A stretch of DNA of 64,000 nucleotides from Microcella alkalica. Lineage in GTDB: Bacteria > Actinomycetota > Actinomycetes > Actinomycetales > Microbacteriaceae. Below the pieces are notes generated by a model that was not told where the DNA came from, ran no database searches, and saw only the letters and a program-made list of their open reading frames with translations. Below, in pieces: positions 1 through 9,243 of the stretch; position 1 is the stretch's first letter, and every line of letters begins with the position of its first letter. The DNA is taken from the NCBI RefSeq assembly GCF_014137945.1, contig NZ_JACGWX010000001.1, forward strand, positions 434,001-498,000, given 5' to 3'. The position numbers were made by a program, and so were the translations under genes.

Positions 1-2
1 CC

Positions 3-1419
3 GGGTGACGTCCCCTGGGTTGGTGTAGTTTCCCGGCTCGAGTGTCACGTCAACGACGTGGTGAGCCATCGTGCGATGGTCAGTGAGAACTGTCTAGGAA
101 TCTCACGGAAGGACACACACGCACGATGGCTCTTGACCAGTCTGCCCTCCTGGAGCTGCTCGGGGAACTGAAACTCACCGATGTCACCGACCGGATCCGC
201 ATCGCGACCGAGACGCTCTACCAGGAACTGATCGACGCGGAAGCGACCGCGGTGATCGGCGCGAACCCGTTCGAGCGATCCGCGGCCCGAACCACGCAGA
301 GGAACGGCTCCCGGCCGAGGACGCTCTCCACGACCGCCGGGGATCTGGAGTTGCGGATCCCGGAGCTGCGGCAGGGATCGTTCTTCCCGTCGCTGCTGGA
401 GCGGCGCCGCCGGGTCGATCAGGCACTGTTCGCGGTGGTGATGGAGGCCTACCTGCACGGCGTCTCCACCCGCAAGGTCGATGATCTGGTCAAGGCGCTG
501 GGCGCTGACACCGGGATCTCGAAGTCCGAGGTGTCCAGGATCTGCACCGACCTGGACGCTGAGGTCGCAGCGTTCCGCGACCGCGATCTCGCGGCGATGC
601 CCTACCCGTATGTGTTCCTCGACGCGACCTACTGCAAAGCCCGGGTGAACCACCGGGTCGTGTCGCAGGCGATCGTCGTGGCCGTCGGTGTTGCCGCTGA
701 CGGACGTCGCGAAGTCCTCGGCTTCGACGTCGGCGACACCGAGAACGAAGCGTTCTGGACCAGCTTCCTCCGCTCACTCAAGGCCCGCGGACTCGGCGGG
801 GTGAAGCTGGTGATCTCCGACGCCCACACTGGGCTGAAGAAGGCGATCAGCACCGTCCTGCAGGGTGCTGCCTGGCAACGCTGCCGGGTGCATTTCATGC
901 GCAACGTGCTGTCCATCGTCCCCAAAGCCAGCAGTGAAATGGTCGCCTCGATCATCCGCACGATCTTCGCCCAACCCGACAAGGAGCATGTTCAGGCCCA
1001 GTTCGACGAGGTCGTGCGCATGCTCGAGCGTTCCCACCCGAAGGTCGCCGGCATGCTCTCCGACGCCCGAGACGACCTGCTTGCCTTCACCGGGTTCCCG
1101 CAGAAGCACTGGCGGCAGATCTGGTCCACCAACCCGCTCGAGCGGGTGAACAAGGAGATCAAGCGCCGCACCGACGTCGTCGGCGTGTTCCCCAACCCGG
1201 CCGCGCTCCTGCGGCTGGCCGGCGCCGTGCTGGTCGAGCAGCACGACGAGTGGGAAGCCGGCGACCGCCGCTACTTCTCCGAGCACTCCATGCGGCAACT
1301 CGAAGCCCATAAACCCACCCAAGTCGAGGAGGTGGTCATCCCCGAAATCGCTGCGGCATAATCAAACCCAGCTGACCGCACGGTATCGAGAAACTCCACC
1401 ACTCAGCGGGACGTCACCC
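3..1419 (+). mobile_element. IS256-family insertion sequence, apparently complete
   Basis: The left end starts GGGTGACGTCCC and the right end, read on the other strand, starts with the same 12 bases. The imperfect inverted repeats run about 33 bp with about seven mismatches and enclose one intact transposase gene. Only two bases of left flank lie in the window, so a target duplication cannot be tested. Confidence 0.85.
126..1361 (+). CDS. IS256 family transposase
   Basis: A 411-residue mutator-type DDE transposase that excises and inserts its own element. The acidic triad is visible: D166 in FLDATY, D232 in VISDAH and a glutamate in NPLERVNKEIKRR near residue 339. The family's CxxxH motif (CRVHFMRN, 253-260) lies between the second D and the E. 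Length matches full members (about 400-420 residues) and there is no frameshift, so it is probably functional. The gene sits inside inverted repeats with about 120 bp of leader. Confidence 0.95.
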   Translation: MALDQSALLELLGELKLTDVTDRIRIATETLYQELIDAEATAVIGANPFERSAARTTQRNGSRPRTLSTTAGDLELRIPELRQGSFFPSLLERRRRVDQALFAVVMEAYLHGVSTRKVDDLVKALGADTGISKSEVSRICTDLDAEVAAFRDRDLAAMPYPYVFLDATYCKARVNHRVVSQAIVVAVGVAADGRREVLGFDVGDTENEAFWTSFLRSLKARGLGGVKLVISDAHTGLKKAISTVLQGAAWQRCRVHFMRNVLSIVPKASSEMVASIIRTIFAQPDKEHVQAQFDEVVRMLERSHPKVAGMLSDARDDLLAFTGFPQKHWRQIWSTNPLERVNKEIKRRTDVVGVFPNPAALLRLAGAVLVEQHDEWEAGDRRYFSEHSMRQLEAHKPTQVEEVVIPEIAAA

Positions 1420-1703
1420 TCGGCCGAATCCCGATCTTCCACTGCGGATTTCTCGGGTCGCGCCACCAACGGGACCGAAGGAGGCGTAGACTGCTGTCAG
1501 CTTCCCGAGCCCACCGCGTCGTTCTCGACCGGGTCAGGGCGCGGAGGCACCGACTCCGAGCACACCGGCGGGGTCACTGCACACCGGTTCATCACGGGTG
1601 CCGATGGCGGTTCCGCAGACGGATGCTCCTTCGAGGTCCGGATGCCCCGCCCACGCACCACAGCATTCCCGCGGTCATCGGCCGCGCGTTCCCGAGGAGG
1701 GGC

Positions 1704-3836
1704 ATGGCCCAGTCCGGCCAGCGTGTCAAGTCGTCCCAGCGCAAGGGCGGTTCGCCGACCCGTCGTCGTCGCCCGCTCGACGAGCAGGGGATCATCCCGA
1801 TCCTCGCCCGCGCGGTGCGCGAGGTGGAGAACGCCGCCGAGCGAGGCGGCAAGGTGAGCCCGTCGAACCGCACCAAGTTCCAGGTCGCCGCGCTGCTCGT
1901 GCGCGAGGAGCGCGCGCGCGTGAAGGAGGACCGCGAGGTTCCCGAGGGCGAGCGCGCCGAAGTGCTCAAGCGCCTCGACGGCCTCGCCGGCATCATGGCG
2001 AAGACCGCTGCGCGCGACACGACGCTCATCCAGCTGCTCGCCCCCGATGCGAAGGTGTCGGATGCGGCGAAGCTCATGCGCCGCGACATGCTGCTGGCGT
2101 CGGGCGCCGAGCTCGAGCCGGACGACCTCATCATCGTCACCGAGCCCGCGCCCGTGAAACCGGAGGTCGCGAAGCAGGTGATGCCGACGTCGGTGAAGCG
2201 CGCGCAGCTCGCGAACCCGTTCCTCGCGCCCGACTTCTCGGCCCTCGCTTCGCTGCCGAAGCCGCAGACGGCACGCCTGTCGAACTGGGAGCTCATCGAA
2301 CCGCTCTTCCGCTCGTTCGAGTACGGGGCAGGTGGCCAGGCGGCGTCGATGGATCTTCCGGAGGCGGGCTCGCTCGTGACCCCCGGCGGCATGGAGCTCA
2401 TGCGCCACCAGGCGCGACTCATCGAGGCGGTGCGCGCGGGGCATCGCTCGTTCCTGCTCGCCGACGAGCCGGGCCTCGGCAAGACGGCGCAAGCGCTCAT
2501 GGCGGCGAACGTCGCGCAGGCGTTCCCGCTGCTGGTCGTGGTGCCCAATGTCGTGAAGACGAACTGGGCGCGCGAGGTGCAGCGGTGGATCCCGCAGCGC
2601 TCGTCGACGGTCGTGCACGGGGATGGCGACGACCTCGACGCCTTCGCCGACGTGATCATCGTCAACTACGAGATCCTCGACCGCCACGTCGGCTGGCTCG
2701 GCCGCTTCGGTTTCAAGGGCGTGGTCGTCGACGAGGCGCACTTCATCAAGAACGCCACCTCGCAGCGTTCGCGCCATGTGCAGGCGCTCGCCACGAGCAT
2801 TCGTGCGGTGACGCCGAAGGCGCTCATGATGGCGCTCACGGGTACGCCGCTCATCAACCAGATCGAGGACTTCCGGATGATCTGGAAGTTCCTCGGCTGG
2901 ATCGACGACAAGAAGCCGCTGGGCGAGCTCATGGTGAAGCTCGAGGAGACGGGTCTCACGCCCGTCGACCCCGGCTTCTTCGCCGAGGCGCGTCGCTGCG
3001 TGATCGACATGGGCATCGTTAGGCGCAAGAAGGTGGATGTCGCTGCCGACATTCCCGCCCGTCGCATCGCCGACATCCCGGTCGAGCTCGACGACGAGTA
3101 CGGTCGCTCGATCCGCGACTCGGAGCGCGCCCTCATCTCGCGTCTCGTGGAGCGCTACCGCCGCGTGGCGGCGGCGCGCGAGGTGCCGCCGGTCGGAGTG
3201 GACGCCGAGCTCGTGCGCCTCGTCGCGCAGTCGGAGCTCGAGGAGTCGAAGGGCTCGACGAACGGCGACAACGTGTTCACGCTCGTGCGCCGCATCGGCA
3301 CGGCGAAGGCCGTGCTCGCGGCGGACTACACGACGCAGCTGGCGCGCAACGTCGGCAAGGTCGTCTTCTTCGCCAAGCACATCGACGTCATGGATGCTGC
3401 GGAAGCGCACTTCGCCGCAGCGGGCCTGAAGTCGGTGAGCGTGCGCGGGGACCAGTCGACGAAGACGCGCCAGGAGGCGATCGACGCGTTCACGAACGAT
3501 GAGGATGTCGCGGTCATCGTGTGCTCGTTGTCTGCTGCCGGCGTGGGCCTGAATCTGCAGGCGGCGTCCAACGTCGTCCTGGCTGAGCTGTCGTGGACGT
3601 CGGCGGAGCAGACGCAGGCGATCGATCGCGTGCACCGCATCGGTCAGGAGCTTCCGGTCACCGCGTGGCGCATCCTCGCGGCGCAGACGATCGACGCGCG
3701 CATCGCCGACCTCATCGACTCGAAGGCGGGCCTCGCGGCGCGCGCTCTCGACGGATCGGACGAGGTGCTCTCGCAGGAGGGCACGGTGCAGCTGCAGGCG
3801 CTCGTGGCGATGCTGACGGAGGCGCTCGGCCGCTAG
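1704..3836 (+). CDS. SNF2-family DEAD/DEAH-box helicase
   Basis: A superfamily 2 ATPase of about 710 residues with both RecA-like lobes. Motif I is LADEPGLGKT (K near 260), motif II is VVDEAHF (about 343-346), motif III is LTGTPL, and motifs V-VI are GVGLNLQAAS and QAIDRVHRIGQ. This is the SNF2 pattern, closest to SMARCAL1/HARP-like DNA translocases. The N-terminal 200 residues match no domain I recognise and may bind DNA. I chose ATG 1704 because AGGAGG lies just upstream; an earlier in-frame start exists at 1623. The TAG stop overlaps the TAG of the convergent gene. Its role is DNA repair or defence; I cannot tell which. Confidence 0.88.
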   Translation: MAQSGQRVKSSQRKGGSPTRRRRPLDEQGIIPILARAVREVENAAERGGKVSPSNRTKFQVAALLVREERARVKEDREVPEGERAEVLKRLDGLAGIMAKTAARDTTLIQLLAPDAKVSDAAKLMRRDMLLASGAELEPDDLIIVTEPAPVKPEVAKQVMPTSVKRAQLANPFLAPDFSALASLPKPQTARLSNWELIEPLFRSFEYGAGGQAASMDLPEAGSLVTPGGMELMRHQARLIEAVRAGHRSFLLADEPGLGKTAQALMAANVAQAFPLLVVVPNVVKTNWAREVQRWIPQRSSTVVHGDGDDLDAFADVIIVNYEILDRHVGWLGRFGFKGVVVDEAHFIKNATSQRSRHVQALATSIRAVTPKALMMALTGTPLINQIEDFRMIWKFLGWIDDKKPLGELMVKLEETGLTPVDPGFFAEARRCVIDMGIVRRKKVDVAADIPARRIADIPVELDDEYGRSIRDSERALISRLVERYRRVAAAREVPPVGVDAELVRLVAQSELEESKGSTNGDNVFTLVRRIGTAKAVLAADYTTQLARNVGKVVFFAKHIDVMDAAEAHFAAAGLKSVSVRGDQSTKTRQEAIDAFTNDEDVAVIVCSLSAAGVGLNLQAASNVVLAELSWTSAEQTQAIDRVHRIGQELPVTAWRILAAQTIDARIADLIDSKAGLAARALDGSDEVLSQEGTVQLQALVAMLTEALGR

Positions 3837-4492
3837 GGCGTCGTCGCCGTTCGCTGCTGGTGCTCGCGACGCGATCCCGCTCGCGCAGCGAGAAGTGGGC
3901 GGCAGTGCCGGGCCTGCTCGAGCGCGACCTCGACGCTCACCGCGATCCGCGTGCCGCTGCGGATGTCGCGCGAGCTCCAGTGGAGCACGGGCGGTGGGGA
4001 CGTTTCGTCCTCGAAGGGCCACGTCGCGATCGTGAGCTCGCTCGGTCGACGCGAGGTGTTCTGGCGCACGACGACATGCAGGCCGTCGTCGACCCGAAGA
4101 GCCGCGCGGTCGACGATGTCGTGATGCACGAGGGCGCTCACGCAACCGAGCGGACCACCGATCCGCCACGCCCGGGCGCCGTCCCGCGGGAGGTCGGGCC
4201 GGCCGTACCAGCCCTTGCGCAGCCTCACTAGTCGCTTCCTGCGGAGGAGGAACCGGATGCTCATCTCATCCACGCCGGCACTCAGCAGCTCCGCCGTCGC
4301 GACGATCCCACCGTGGTCGTCGAGCACCCGCTCGTGGGGGAGTCGCGCGTCGCGGGGAGCCGCCATCCCCTCGAATGGCGAGAAGTCGAGTAGGCAATCC
4401 TCCTCGATGACAGATACGGCGGCGAACCAGTCGGCCATCACGCTGCGAACGCCCGGGGGCGCGACCCAGTGGGTGGGATCCATGACCGGCAC
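3833..4492 (-). pseudogene. AbiEi-like antitoxin/DUF559-type protein, C-terminally truncated
   Basis: The centre shows the actinobacterial AbiEi-type N-terminal winged-helix pattern (DDHGGIVATAEL, then LLRRKRLVRLRKGWYGRP) followed by CVSALVHHDIVD. Full-length relatives continue for another 80-100 residues, often with a DUF559 (Vsr-like) nuclease domain. Here the match stops after VALEQARHC and a 25-residue basic tail leads to the stop. I infer a 3' deletion or frameshift. The start is uncertain: 4492 is the longest, and 4363 would place the Met right before the conserved region. No AbiEii partner is adjacent. Confidence 0.6.
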
Positions 4493-4555
4493 AATGGCCC
4501 AGCCGCCGGCGCGTTGACGCGAGCGCCTGCGAAAACAGCAATCCCGTGGGCTTCA

Positions 4556-4610
4556 CTCACGATGTGGAGGAGTGACGAAAACGGATTACGTCACTCCTCC
4601 ACATCGTGAG
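4556..4610. repeat. Perfect 22-bp inverted repeat with 11-base loop
   Basis: Arms 4556-4577 and 4589-4610 are exact reverse complements (core GGAGGAGTGACG / CGTCACTCCTCC) around the loop AAAACGGATTA. It lies downstream of the maltokinase gene and upstream of the AbiEi-like gene. It may act as a factor-independent terminator, although no T-run follows on either strand. Confidence 0.8.
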
Positions 4611-4661
4611 GGTGCCGAAGTCGACGGCGAGGTGCGGCCGCGCAGGTGGGCGCAGGCGCGC

Positions 4662-5987
4662 TCAGGCGGGGCGGGCGCTCGCGCGGTCCGAGCTGACCAG
4701 GTGCTCGACCGCCGCGAGGGGGATCGGCAGCCACGTCGGGCGGTTGCGTGCCTCGTACATCGCCTCGTAGACGGCCTTGTCGAGCTCGAAGGCGTCGAGG
4801 AGGGCGCGGTGGGCTCGGAGATCCGTGCCGGACTGGGCGATGTACCCGTCGAGGAAGGCGCGGCGGCAGCGGTGCGCCCACTCGGGGTCGACCGCGTCGC
4901 GAGCCGCGGCATCCGCCGCCGTGTTGCGACGCGCGCCGACGACGTAGTCGAACGACCGCAGCATCCCGGCGACGTCGCGCAGCGGCGAGTCGACGCGGTT
5001 GCGCTCATCGAGCGGGCGCAGCGGCTCGCCCTCGAAGTCGACGAGCACCCACTCGCCCGTCGATCGGCGCAGCACTTGCCCGAGATGGAAATCGCCGTGG
5101 ATGCGTTGCAGCTGCGGCCACGGAGCATCCTGCGCCGCGTCGTACACCGCCTCGATCGCCGGGCGCAGCGCGCGCAGCGCCGGCACGTCGGAGGTCGCGA
5201 CCGACAGGCGGTGGTGCCAGTTCGCGACGAACCCCACGATGTCGCCGAGCGTCGCGTCGCGCGTCGGCATGGCCTGCGCGAGACCCGTGTGCACCTCGGC
5301 GGTCGTTCGGCCCAGACGCTCGGCCTCGGCGCTGAAGTCCTCGTTGGCCGCCGCGGACGCGAGCGCGAGCTCCCACCCGTCGGTCGCATCCGTCACGAAC
5401 TCCTGCGCGAACGCCAGATGACCCATCGCCGTGCGGTCGCCGTGGTAGGGGTCGTTCCAGTAGCCCGTGACTGAGCCCAGCATGCGCGGCACCTGCCGGT
5501 ACCCTCGCGAGGTGAGCGCCGAGGGCAGCGTCACATCCGGGTTCTCGCCCGTGTGCACGAGCCGGAAGACCTTCGCCACGAGCGGCGCCTCGCCGCCTTC
5601 GTCGAAGATGACCGACGTGTTCGACTGCTCGCCCCCGTGCACCCGCGCGCGCCGGTCGCTGCGATGGATGTGCATGCGCTTCAGCAGCGCCGAGGTGTAT
5701 GCGGGGTCGTGCGCGCCGTCGAAAAGGTAGTCGTCGTCGGAGTTGCGGCCGATCAGGTGCGGCCCCGCACCCTTCGGGATGGTGCGGCGGGCGACGAGAG
5801 GCACGTGGTAGAGCGAGGGCGGGTTGTTCGCGAGATCACGCAGGATCAGCACCACGACGCGGGCGTCGGGTTCCTCCGTCGGCCACTCCTCGCGCGTCAC
5901 CTCGAGAAGGTTCGGAACGCGGCCCTTGCCGGCGTACCAGCGCTGCCGGCTCATCCAGTCGGTCAGGCACTCCAGACTGCTGCTCAT
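4662..5987 (-). CDS. mak: Maltokinase
   Basis: ATP-dependent maltokinase that makes maltose 1-phosphate for the cytoplasmic GlgE alpha-glucan route. The N-terminal cap carries the typical RQRWYAGKGR. The kinase core has EQSNTSVIF with K139 in VAKVF, the catalytic loop IHGDFHLGQVL (about 296-306) and the metal-binding VLVDFEGEP (about 315-323). The 441-residue length fits stand-alone Mak/Pep2. I chose ATG 5987 because a TAGGGT -10 ends 7 bases upstream; a GTG nine bases earlier is inside that hexamer. No treS or glgE is beside it. Confidence 0.9.
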   Translation of the reverse strand: MSSSLECLTDWMSRQRWYAGKGRVPNLLEVTREEWPTEEPDARVVVLILRDLANNPPSLYHVPLVARRTIPKGAGPHLIGRNSDDDYLFDGAHDPAYTSALLKRMHIHRSDRRARVHGGEQSNTSVIFDEGGEAPLVAKVFRLVHTGENPDVTLPSALTSRGYRQVPRMLGSVTGYWNDPYHGDRTAMGHLAFAQEFVTDATDGWELALASAAANEDFSAEAERLGRTTAEVHTGLAQAMPTRDATLGDIVGFVANWHHRLSVATSDVPALRALRPAIEAVYDAAQDAPWPQLQRIHGDFHLGQVLRRSTGEWVLVDFEGEPLRPLDERNRVDSPLRDVAGMLRSFDYVVGARRNTAADAAARDAVDPEWAHRCRRAFLDGYIAQSGTDLRAHRALLDAFELDKAVYEAMYEARNRPTWLPIPLAAVEHLVSSDRASARPA

Positions 5988-5994
5988 GTCTGCC

Positions 5995-6000
5995 ACCCTA
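5995..6000 (-). promoter_or_regulatory. Leaderless -10 hexamer of mak
   Basis: TAGGGT on the minus strand, 7 bases before the ATG at 5987. It decides between two in-frame starts. Confidence 0.5.
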
Positions 6001-6057
6001 CGCGCGTGCGTTCCGGGCTGCCGAGGAACGTCCCGAGGACTCCCAGGCCCAGCCTGA

Positions 6058-6933
6058 TCAGCGGAGCCGCCGGCGCAGGAAACCGTTCATCGCGGCGCTC
6101 AGTTCCGAGTCGATCGATCGCTCCGCTCCATCGACCGATCGGACGGGTGCAGCGTGCCGCACGCTCGACACGAGCCACGCCGCATCCGCCTCCTCCAGAT
6201 CGGCAGGGCGCAGGGTCGCGACGCGACCCTGCAGCCCCCAGTCGGGCGCCGCGGCGAAGAGATCCACCTGCGTCGTGCCGGGGAGGATGCCGAGGTCCGT
6301 CGGCGGTGTGAGCAGTTCGGCGCCGCGACGAAGGACGAGTGTCGACGTCGGCCCCTCCAGCAGCAGCCCGTCGCTGGAGACGAAGAGCGCGTCGTCCGCG
6401 CCGCGCCGTGCAGCCTCGCGGACCGCCGCGCGATTGACCGCGTACGACAGCGACTTCGCGCCGGCGAGCAGCCAGGGGGATGTCGCGGCCGCGTCGCTGC
6501 GCAGCCCCCGATCGAGCAGCACGACGTCGATCCCCTCCGTCCGCTCGCGTCGGAAATCGCCGGAGACCGTCCCGTACGCCCAGCCGGTCGGCATCGATTG
6601 CCCCTCGACGCCGCGGGTGAGCACGGTCTTGACCCAGGCCTCCTCATGATCGGCGAGGAGCTCAGCGAGGGCGCGCACCGCATCCGCCCACAGTGACGGG
6701 TCGGGCTCGGGCAGGTCGAGCATGCGCGCCGACCGTGCGAAGCGCTCCAGGTGCGCGTCCAGGGCCTGCGGGTGACCGCTCCCGATGCTGATCGTCTCGA
6801 AGACGCCGTCGCCACGAGTCGCCGCGACGTCGGTCACGCGCAGCTGCGAACTCTGCGGGTCGGCGTCGACCCAGCCGGTCGCGTGCCCCTCGACATCGTG
6901 CTCGACGAGGAGAAGATGCTCGGGCGCCGACAT
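6058..6933 (-). CDS. Class IV aminotransferase, probable aminodeoxychorismate lyase
   Basis: A 291-residue fold-type IV PLP enzyme. The PLP lysine is K160 in AGAKSLSYAVNRAA, and the phosphate-cup end is visible in LLEGPTSTLV and ILPGTTQ. The pattern is closest to PabC-type lyases, which release 4-aminobenzoate and pyruvate from aminodeoxychorismate for folate synthesis; D-amino-acid or branched-chain aminotransferase activity is possible. Its start is one base from the stop of the upstream Pr6Pr gene, so the two are probably cotranscribed. A second class IV enzyme lies beside pabB at 55-56 kb. Confidence 0.8.
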   Translation of the reverse strand: MSAPEHLLLVEHDVEGHATGWVDADPQSSQLRVTDVAATRGDGVFETISIGSGHPQALDAHLERFARSARMLDLPEPDPSLWADAVRALAELLADHEEAWVKTVLTRGVEGQSMPTGWAYGTVSGDFRRERTEGIDVVLLDRGLRSDAAATSPWLLAGAKSLSYAVNRAAVREAARRGADDALFVSSDGLLLEGPTSTLVLRRGAELLTPPTDLGILPGTTQVDLFAAAPDWGLQGRVATLRPADLEEADAAWLVSSVRHAAPVRSVDGAERSIDSELSAAMNGFLRRRLR

Positions 6934-6934
6934 G

Positions 6935-7678
6935 TCAGCGCCTCGCCACGCGGTGGTGGAGGCGCGTGATCGCGACGGCGAGCGCCGCGAGGGCGATGAT
7001 GAGCACGGCGATGCCGACGACGTACAGGACGACGCCCGGCACGCCCGCCGGGCCGAACGGCTCGAGGAACGGGTACGGGTACCAGCCGGTGAGGGCGCCG
7101 TGCACCATCGTCACACCGACCCAGATGAGCGGGAAGCTCACCGCGAGCCCCATCGTGCTCCAGCGCAGGCGCGGCCTCGTGGGGTTGAGCAGCCAGTCGA
7201 GGGCGATGTAGATCGGGATCCACACGTGCAGGTTCTCGTTCGGCCACGGCGGTGCGACGTAGCCGTCGTCGTTCGGGATGCCGCGCAGCAGCAGGTTGTA
7301 GACGACCCCCGTCACGACCGCGTAGGCGAAGACGCTCGCGCGGATCGCCCCGTACAGGGGCGGGTCGATCGGCGTGCGGAAGGCGAGGATGCCGCCGACG
7401 ATGAGGACGACGATGTCGATGAGCGCCGTCTGGATCGTGAAGTACGCGAAGTACTCGGTCGGCTCGAAGCGGCCGACGGCGACCTGGTCGCTCACCTGCC
7501 AGACGATGCTCGCGAGCACGCTCACCCCCGCGACGAGGCTCAGGATGCCCGCCGTGCGCCGCAGACGCAGGATCACCACGCTCGGTGTGGGCTCGGCGAT
7601 TCCGAGCTGCGGTTCGCGGGAGGCCGTCCCGTCGGCGGGCGGCTGGGCGGAGGGCGCGGAGGAAGACGTCGTCGTCAC
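6935..7678 (-). CDS. Pr6Pr family membrane protein
   Basis: A 247-residue polytopic membrane protein with about six hydrophobic segments after a 40-residue polar N-terminus. The order YFTIQT, FRTPIDPPLYG, VYNLLLRG, W-P-NENLHVWIPIYIALDWLL and WYPYPFL is that of the actinobacterial Pr6Pr family, whose function is unknown. GTG 7678 sits 6 bases after a TAGCGT hexamer, giving a leaderless message divergent from the Nudix gene. Confidence 0.82.
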   Translation of the reverse strand: MTTTSSSAPSAQPPADGTASREPQLGIAEPTPSVVILRLRRTAGILSLVAGVSVLASIVWQVSDQVAVGRFEPTEYFAYFTIQTALIDIVVLIVGGILAFRTPIDPPLYGAIRASVFAYAVVTGVVYNLLLRGIPNDDGYVAPPWPNENLHVWIPIYIALDWLLNPTRPRLRWSTMGLAVSFPLIWVGVTMVHGALTGWYPYPFLEPFGPAGVPGVVLYVVGIAVLIIALAALAVAITRLHHRVARR

Positions 7679-7684
7679 GCCGAC

Positions 7685-7690
7685 ACGCTA
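7685..7690 (-). promoter_or_regulatory. Leaderless -10 hexamer of the Pr6Pr gene
   Basis: TAGCGT on the minus strand, 6 bases before GTG 7678. It lies about 20 bp from the divergent Nudix promoter. Confidence 0.5.
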
Positions 7691-7709
7691 TCAACCCGCA
7701 CCGCCCGCC

Positions 7710-7715
7710 TAGGCT
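7710..7715 (+). promoter_or_regulatory. Leaderless -10 hexamer of the Nudix gene
   Basis: TAGGCT followed by GGCGCC and then GTG 7722. Confidence 0.55.
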
Positions 7716-7721
7716 GGCGCC

Positions 7722-8222
7722 GTGCCGATGTTCGAGGTCGCCGCCGTCTACCTGACGCGCGAGCGGTCGACCCCGGACGGGCCGCGCACCGAGGTGCTCC
7801 TCGGTCGCAAGCGCACGGGGCTCGGGCTCGGTCGGCTCGTCGCGCCCGGAGGCAAGCTCGAACCGGGCGAGACCGCGGTGGATGCCGCCGTCCGCGAGGT
7901 GCGCGAGGAGGTCGGTCTCGACGTTGCGGCCGGCGACCTCGTGCCGATCGCCGAGATCGCGTACCCGTTCCTCGACCGGCCGCACCTCTCGCAGTTCCAT
8001 CGCGTGTTCACCGCGAGCGTCGTCACGGGGGAGGCCGCCGCGAGCGCCGAGCTCGAGCCCGCGTGGTACCCGCTCGCGGGCATCCCCTTCGATCGGATGT
8101 GGGCCGACGCGGGCCGGTGGGTCGCGCGCGCGATCGCGGGGGAGTACGTCGCCGCGACCCTGACCTTCGCCGAGGGTGACGCGCTCGTGGCGGAGGACTG
8201 GACGGCCGCTCGCCGCTCGTGA
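7722..8222 (+). CDS. Nudix hydrolase, MutT/MTH1-like
   Basis: A 166-residue pyrophosphohydrolase. The Nudix box runs from G44 to L66 (GX5EX7REVREEVGL) with all metal-binding glutamates present. The preceding [16 protein letters not shown] resembles MTH1-type 8-oxo-dGTP hydrolases, so oxidised nucleotide sanitation is a reasonable guess; the true substrate cannot be read from sequence. GTG 7722 follows a leaderless promoter; ATG 7728 is a weaker alternative. Confidence 0.85.
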   Translation: MPMFEVAAVYLTRERSTPDGPRTEVLLGRKRTGLGLGRLVAPGGKLEPGETAVDAAVREVREEVGLDVAAGDLVPIAEIAYPFLDRPHLSQFHRVFTASVVTGEAAASAELEPAWYPLAGIPFDRMWADAGRWVARAIAGEYVAATLTFAEGDALVAEDWTAARRS

Positions 8223-8259
8223 GCGCTCGAGCCTGAGCGGCGTCGCCAGGTGCGCTGGG

Positions 8260-8265
8260 TAGCGT
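8260..8265 (+). promoter_or_regulatory. Leaderless -10 hexamer of the aldo/keto reductase gene
   Basis: TAGCGT, 7 bases before ATG 8273. Confidence 0.5.
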
Positions 8266-8272
8266 CGAGCGC

Positions 8273-9199
8273 ATGACTGCACACGACTTCGGGCCGCTCG
8301 TCCTCGGCGGCAACACCTTCGGCTGGACCAGCTCGCGCGACGAGAGCTTCGCGGTGCTCGACGCGTTCGTCGCCGCCGGCGGTCGCGCGATCGACACCGC
8401 CGACGTCTACTCGTCGTGGGTGCCGGGGAACTCCGGCGGCGAGTCGGAGACCGTGCTCGGCGAGTGGCTCGCCCGCCGCGGGCGCCGCGACGACGTCGAG
8501 ATACACACCAAGGTCTTCGCGCTCGATGCCCGCCCCGGCCTCTCGGCCGTGAACCTGCGCGCGGCCGTCGACGACTCGCTGCGCCGCCTGCAGACCGATC
8601 ACCTCGACCTCTACTACGCGCACCGCGACGACGACGCCGTTTCCCAGGAGGAGTACGTCGCCGCATTCGGCGAGCTCGTGGCCGCGGGCAAGATCCGAGC
8701 GGTCGGCGCCTCGAACTTCACCGCAGAGCGCCTCCGCAGCGCCGTGTCGATCGCCGCCGACCTCGGCGTGACGGCTTTCACCGTCGCGCAGGACGGCTAC
8801 AGCCTCGTTCGACGCGACTATGAGACGACGCTGCGCGACACGATCGCCGAGCTCGGCCTCGTCGAGCTGCCGTACGGAGCGCTGCAGGGCGGGTTCCTCA
8901 CCGGCAAGTACCGCCCGGGCGTCGAGGTCGACTCGGCCCGCGCCGGCAACGCGACGAAGCTGCTCGACGACCCGCGCACCCTCGCCCTCCTCGACGCCCT
9001 CGACCGGGTGGCGGATGCCCGCGGCGTCTCGGTCGCGGCCGTCGCGCTCGCGTGGCTCCGCCAGCAGCCCACCATCGGGGCGCCGATCGCGTCGGCGCGC
9101 ACGGTCGAGCAGCTGTCGCACCTGATCGAGTCATTCACGCTCGAGCTGTCGGCCGAGGAGCTCGCGCTGGTCGGCTCGCCGACCGCGCCCTCCGCGTAG
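8273..9199 (+). CDS. Aldo/keto reductase
   Basis: A 308-residue NADPH-dependent TIM-barrel reductase. The catalytic tetrad is visible: D41 and Y46 in DTADVYSSW, K80 in IHTKVF and H117 in YYAHRDD. NADPH-binding features follow (VGASNF and the C-terminal IGAPIASARTVEQL). The length is normal for the YghZ/Tas-like bacterial branch. The carbonyl substrate is unknown. It is transcribed alone and faces the oligopeptidase gene. Confidence 0.9.
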   Translation: MTAHDFGPLVLGGNTFGWTSSRDESFAVLDAFVAAGGRAIDTADVYSSWVPGNSGGESETVLGEWLARRGRRDDVEIHTKVFALDARPGLSAVNLRAAVDDSLRRLQTDHLDLYYAHRDDDAVSQEEYVAAFGELVAAGKIRAVGASNFTAERLRSAVSIAADLGVTAFTVAQDGYSLVRRDYETTLRDTIAELGLVELPYGALQGGFLTGKYRPGVEVDSARAGNATKLLDDPRTLALLDALDRVADARGVSVAAVALAWLRQQPTIGAPIASARTVEQLSHLIESFTLELSAEELALVGSPTAPSA

Positions 9200-9243
9200 C
9201 GGTCGGCGCAGCGCGGGAGCCGCGATCGCGGGCCGGCCGCGCC

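Noticed and set aside
1420-1428. Target-site duplication of the IS256 element
   Set aside because: Only two bases of left flank are in the window, so it cannot be tested.
1497-4169. An 890-codon open frame antisense to the SNF2 helicase
   Set aside because: The product is Arg/His-rich with no domain, and the plus strand has all helicase motifs. It is a by-product of high GC.
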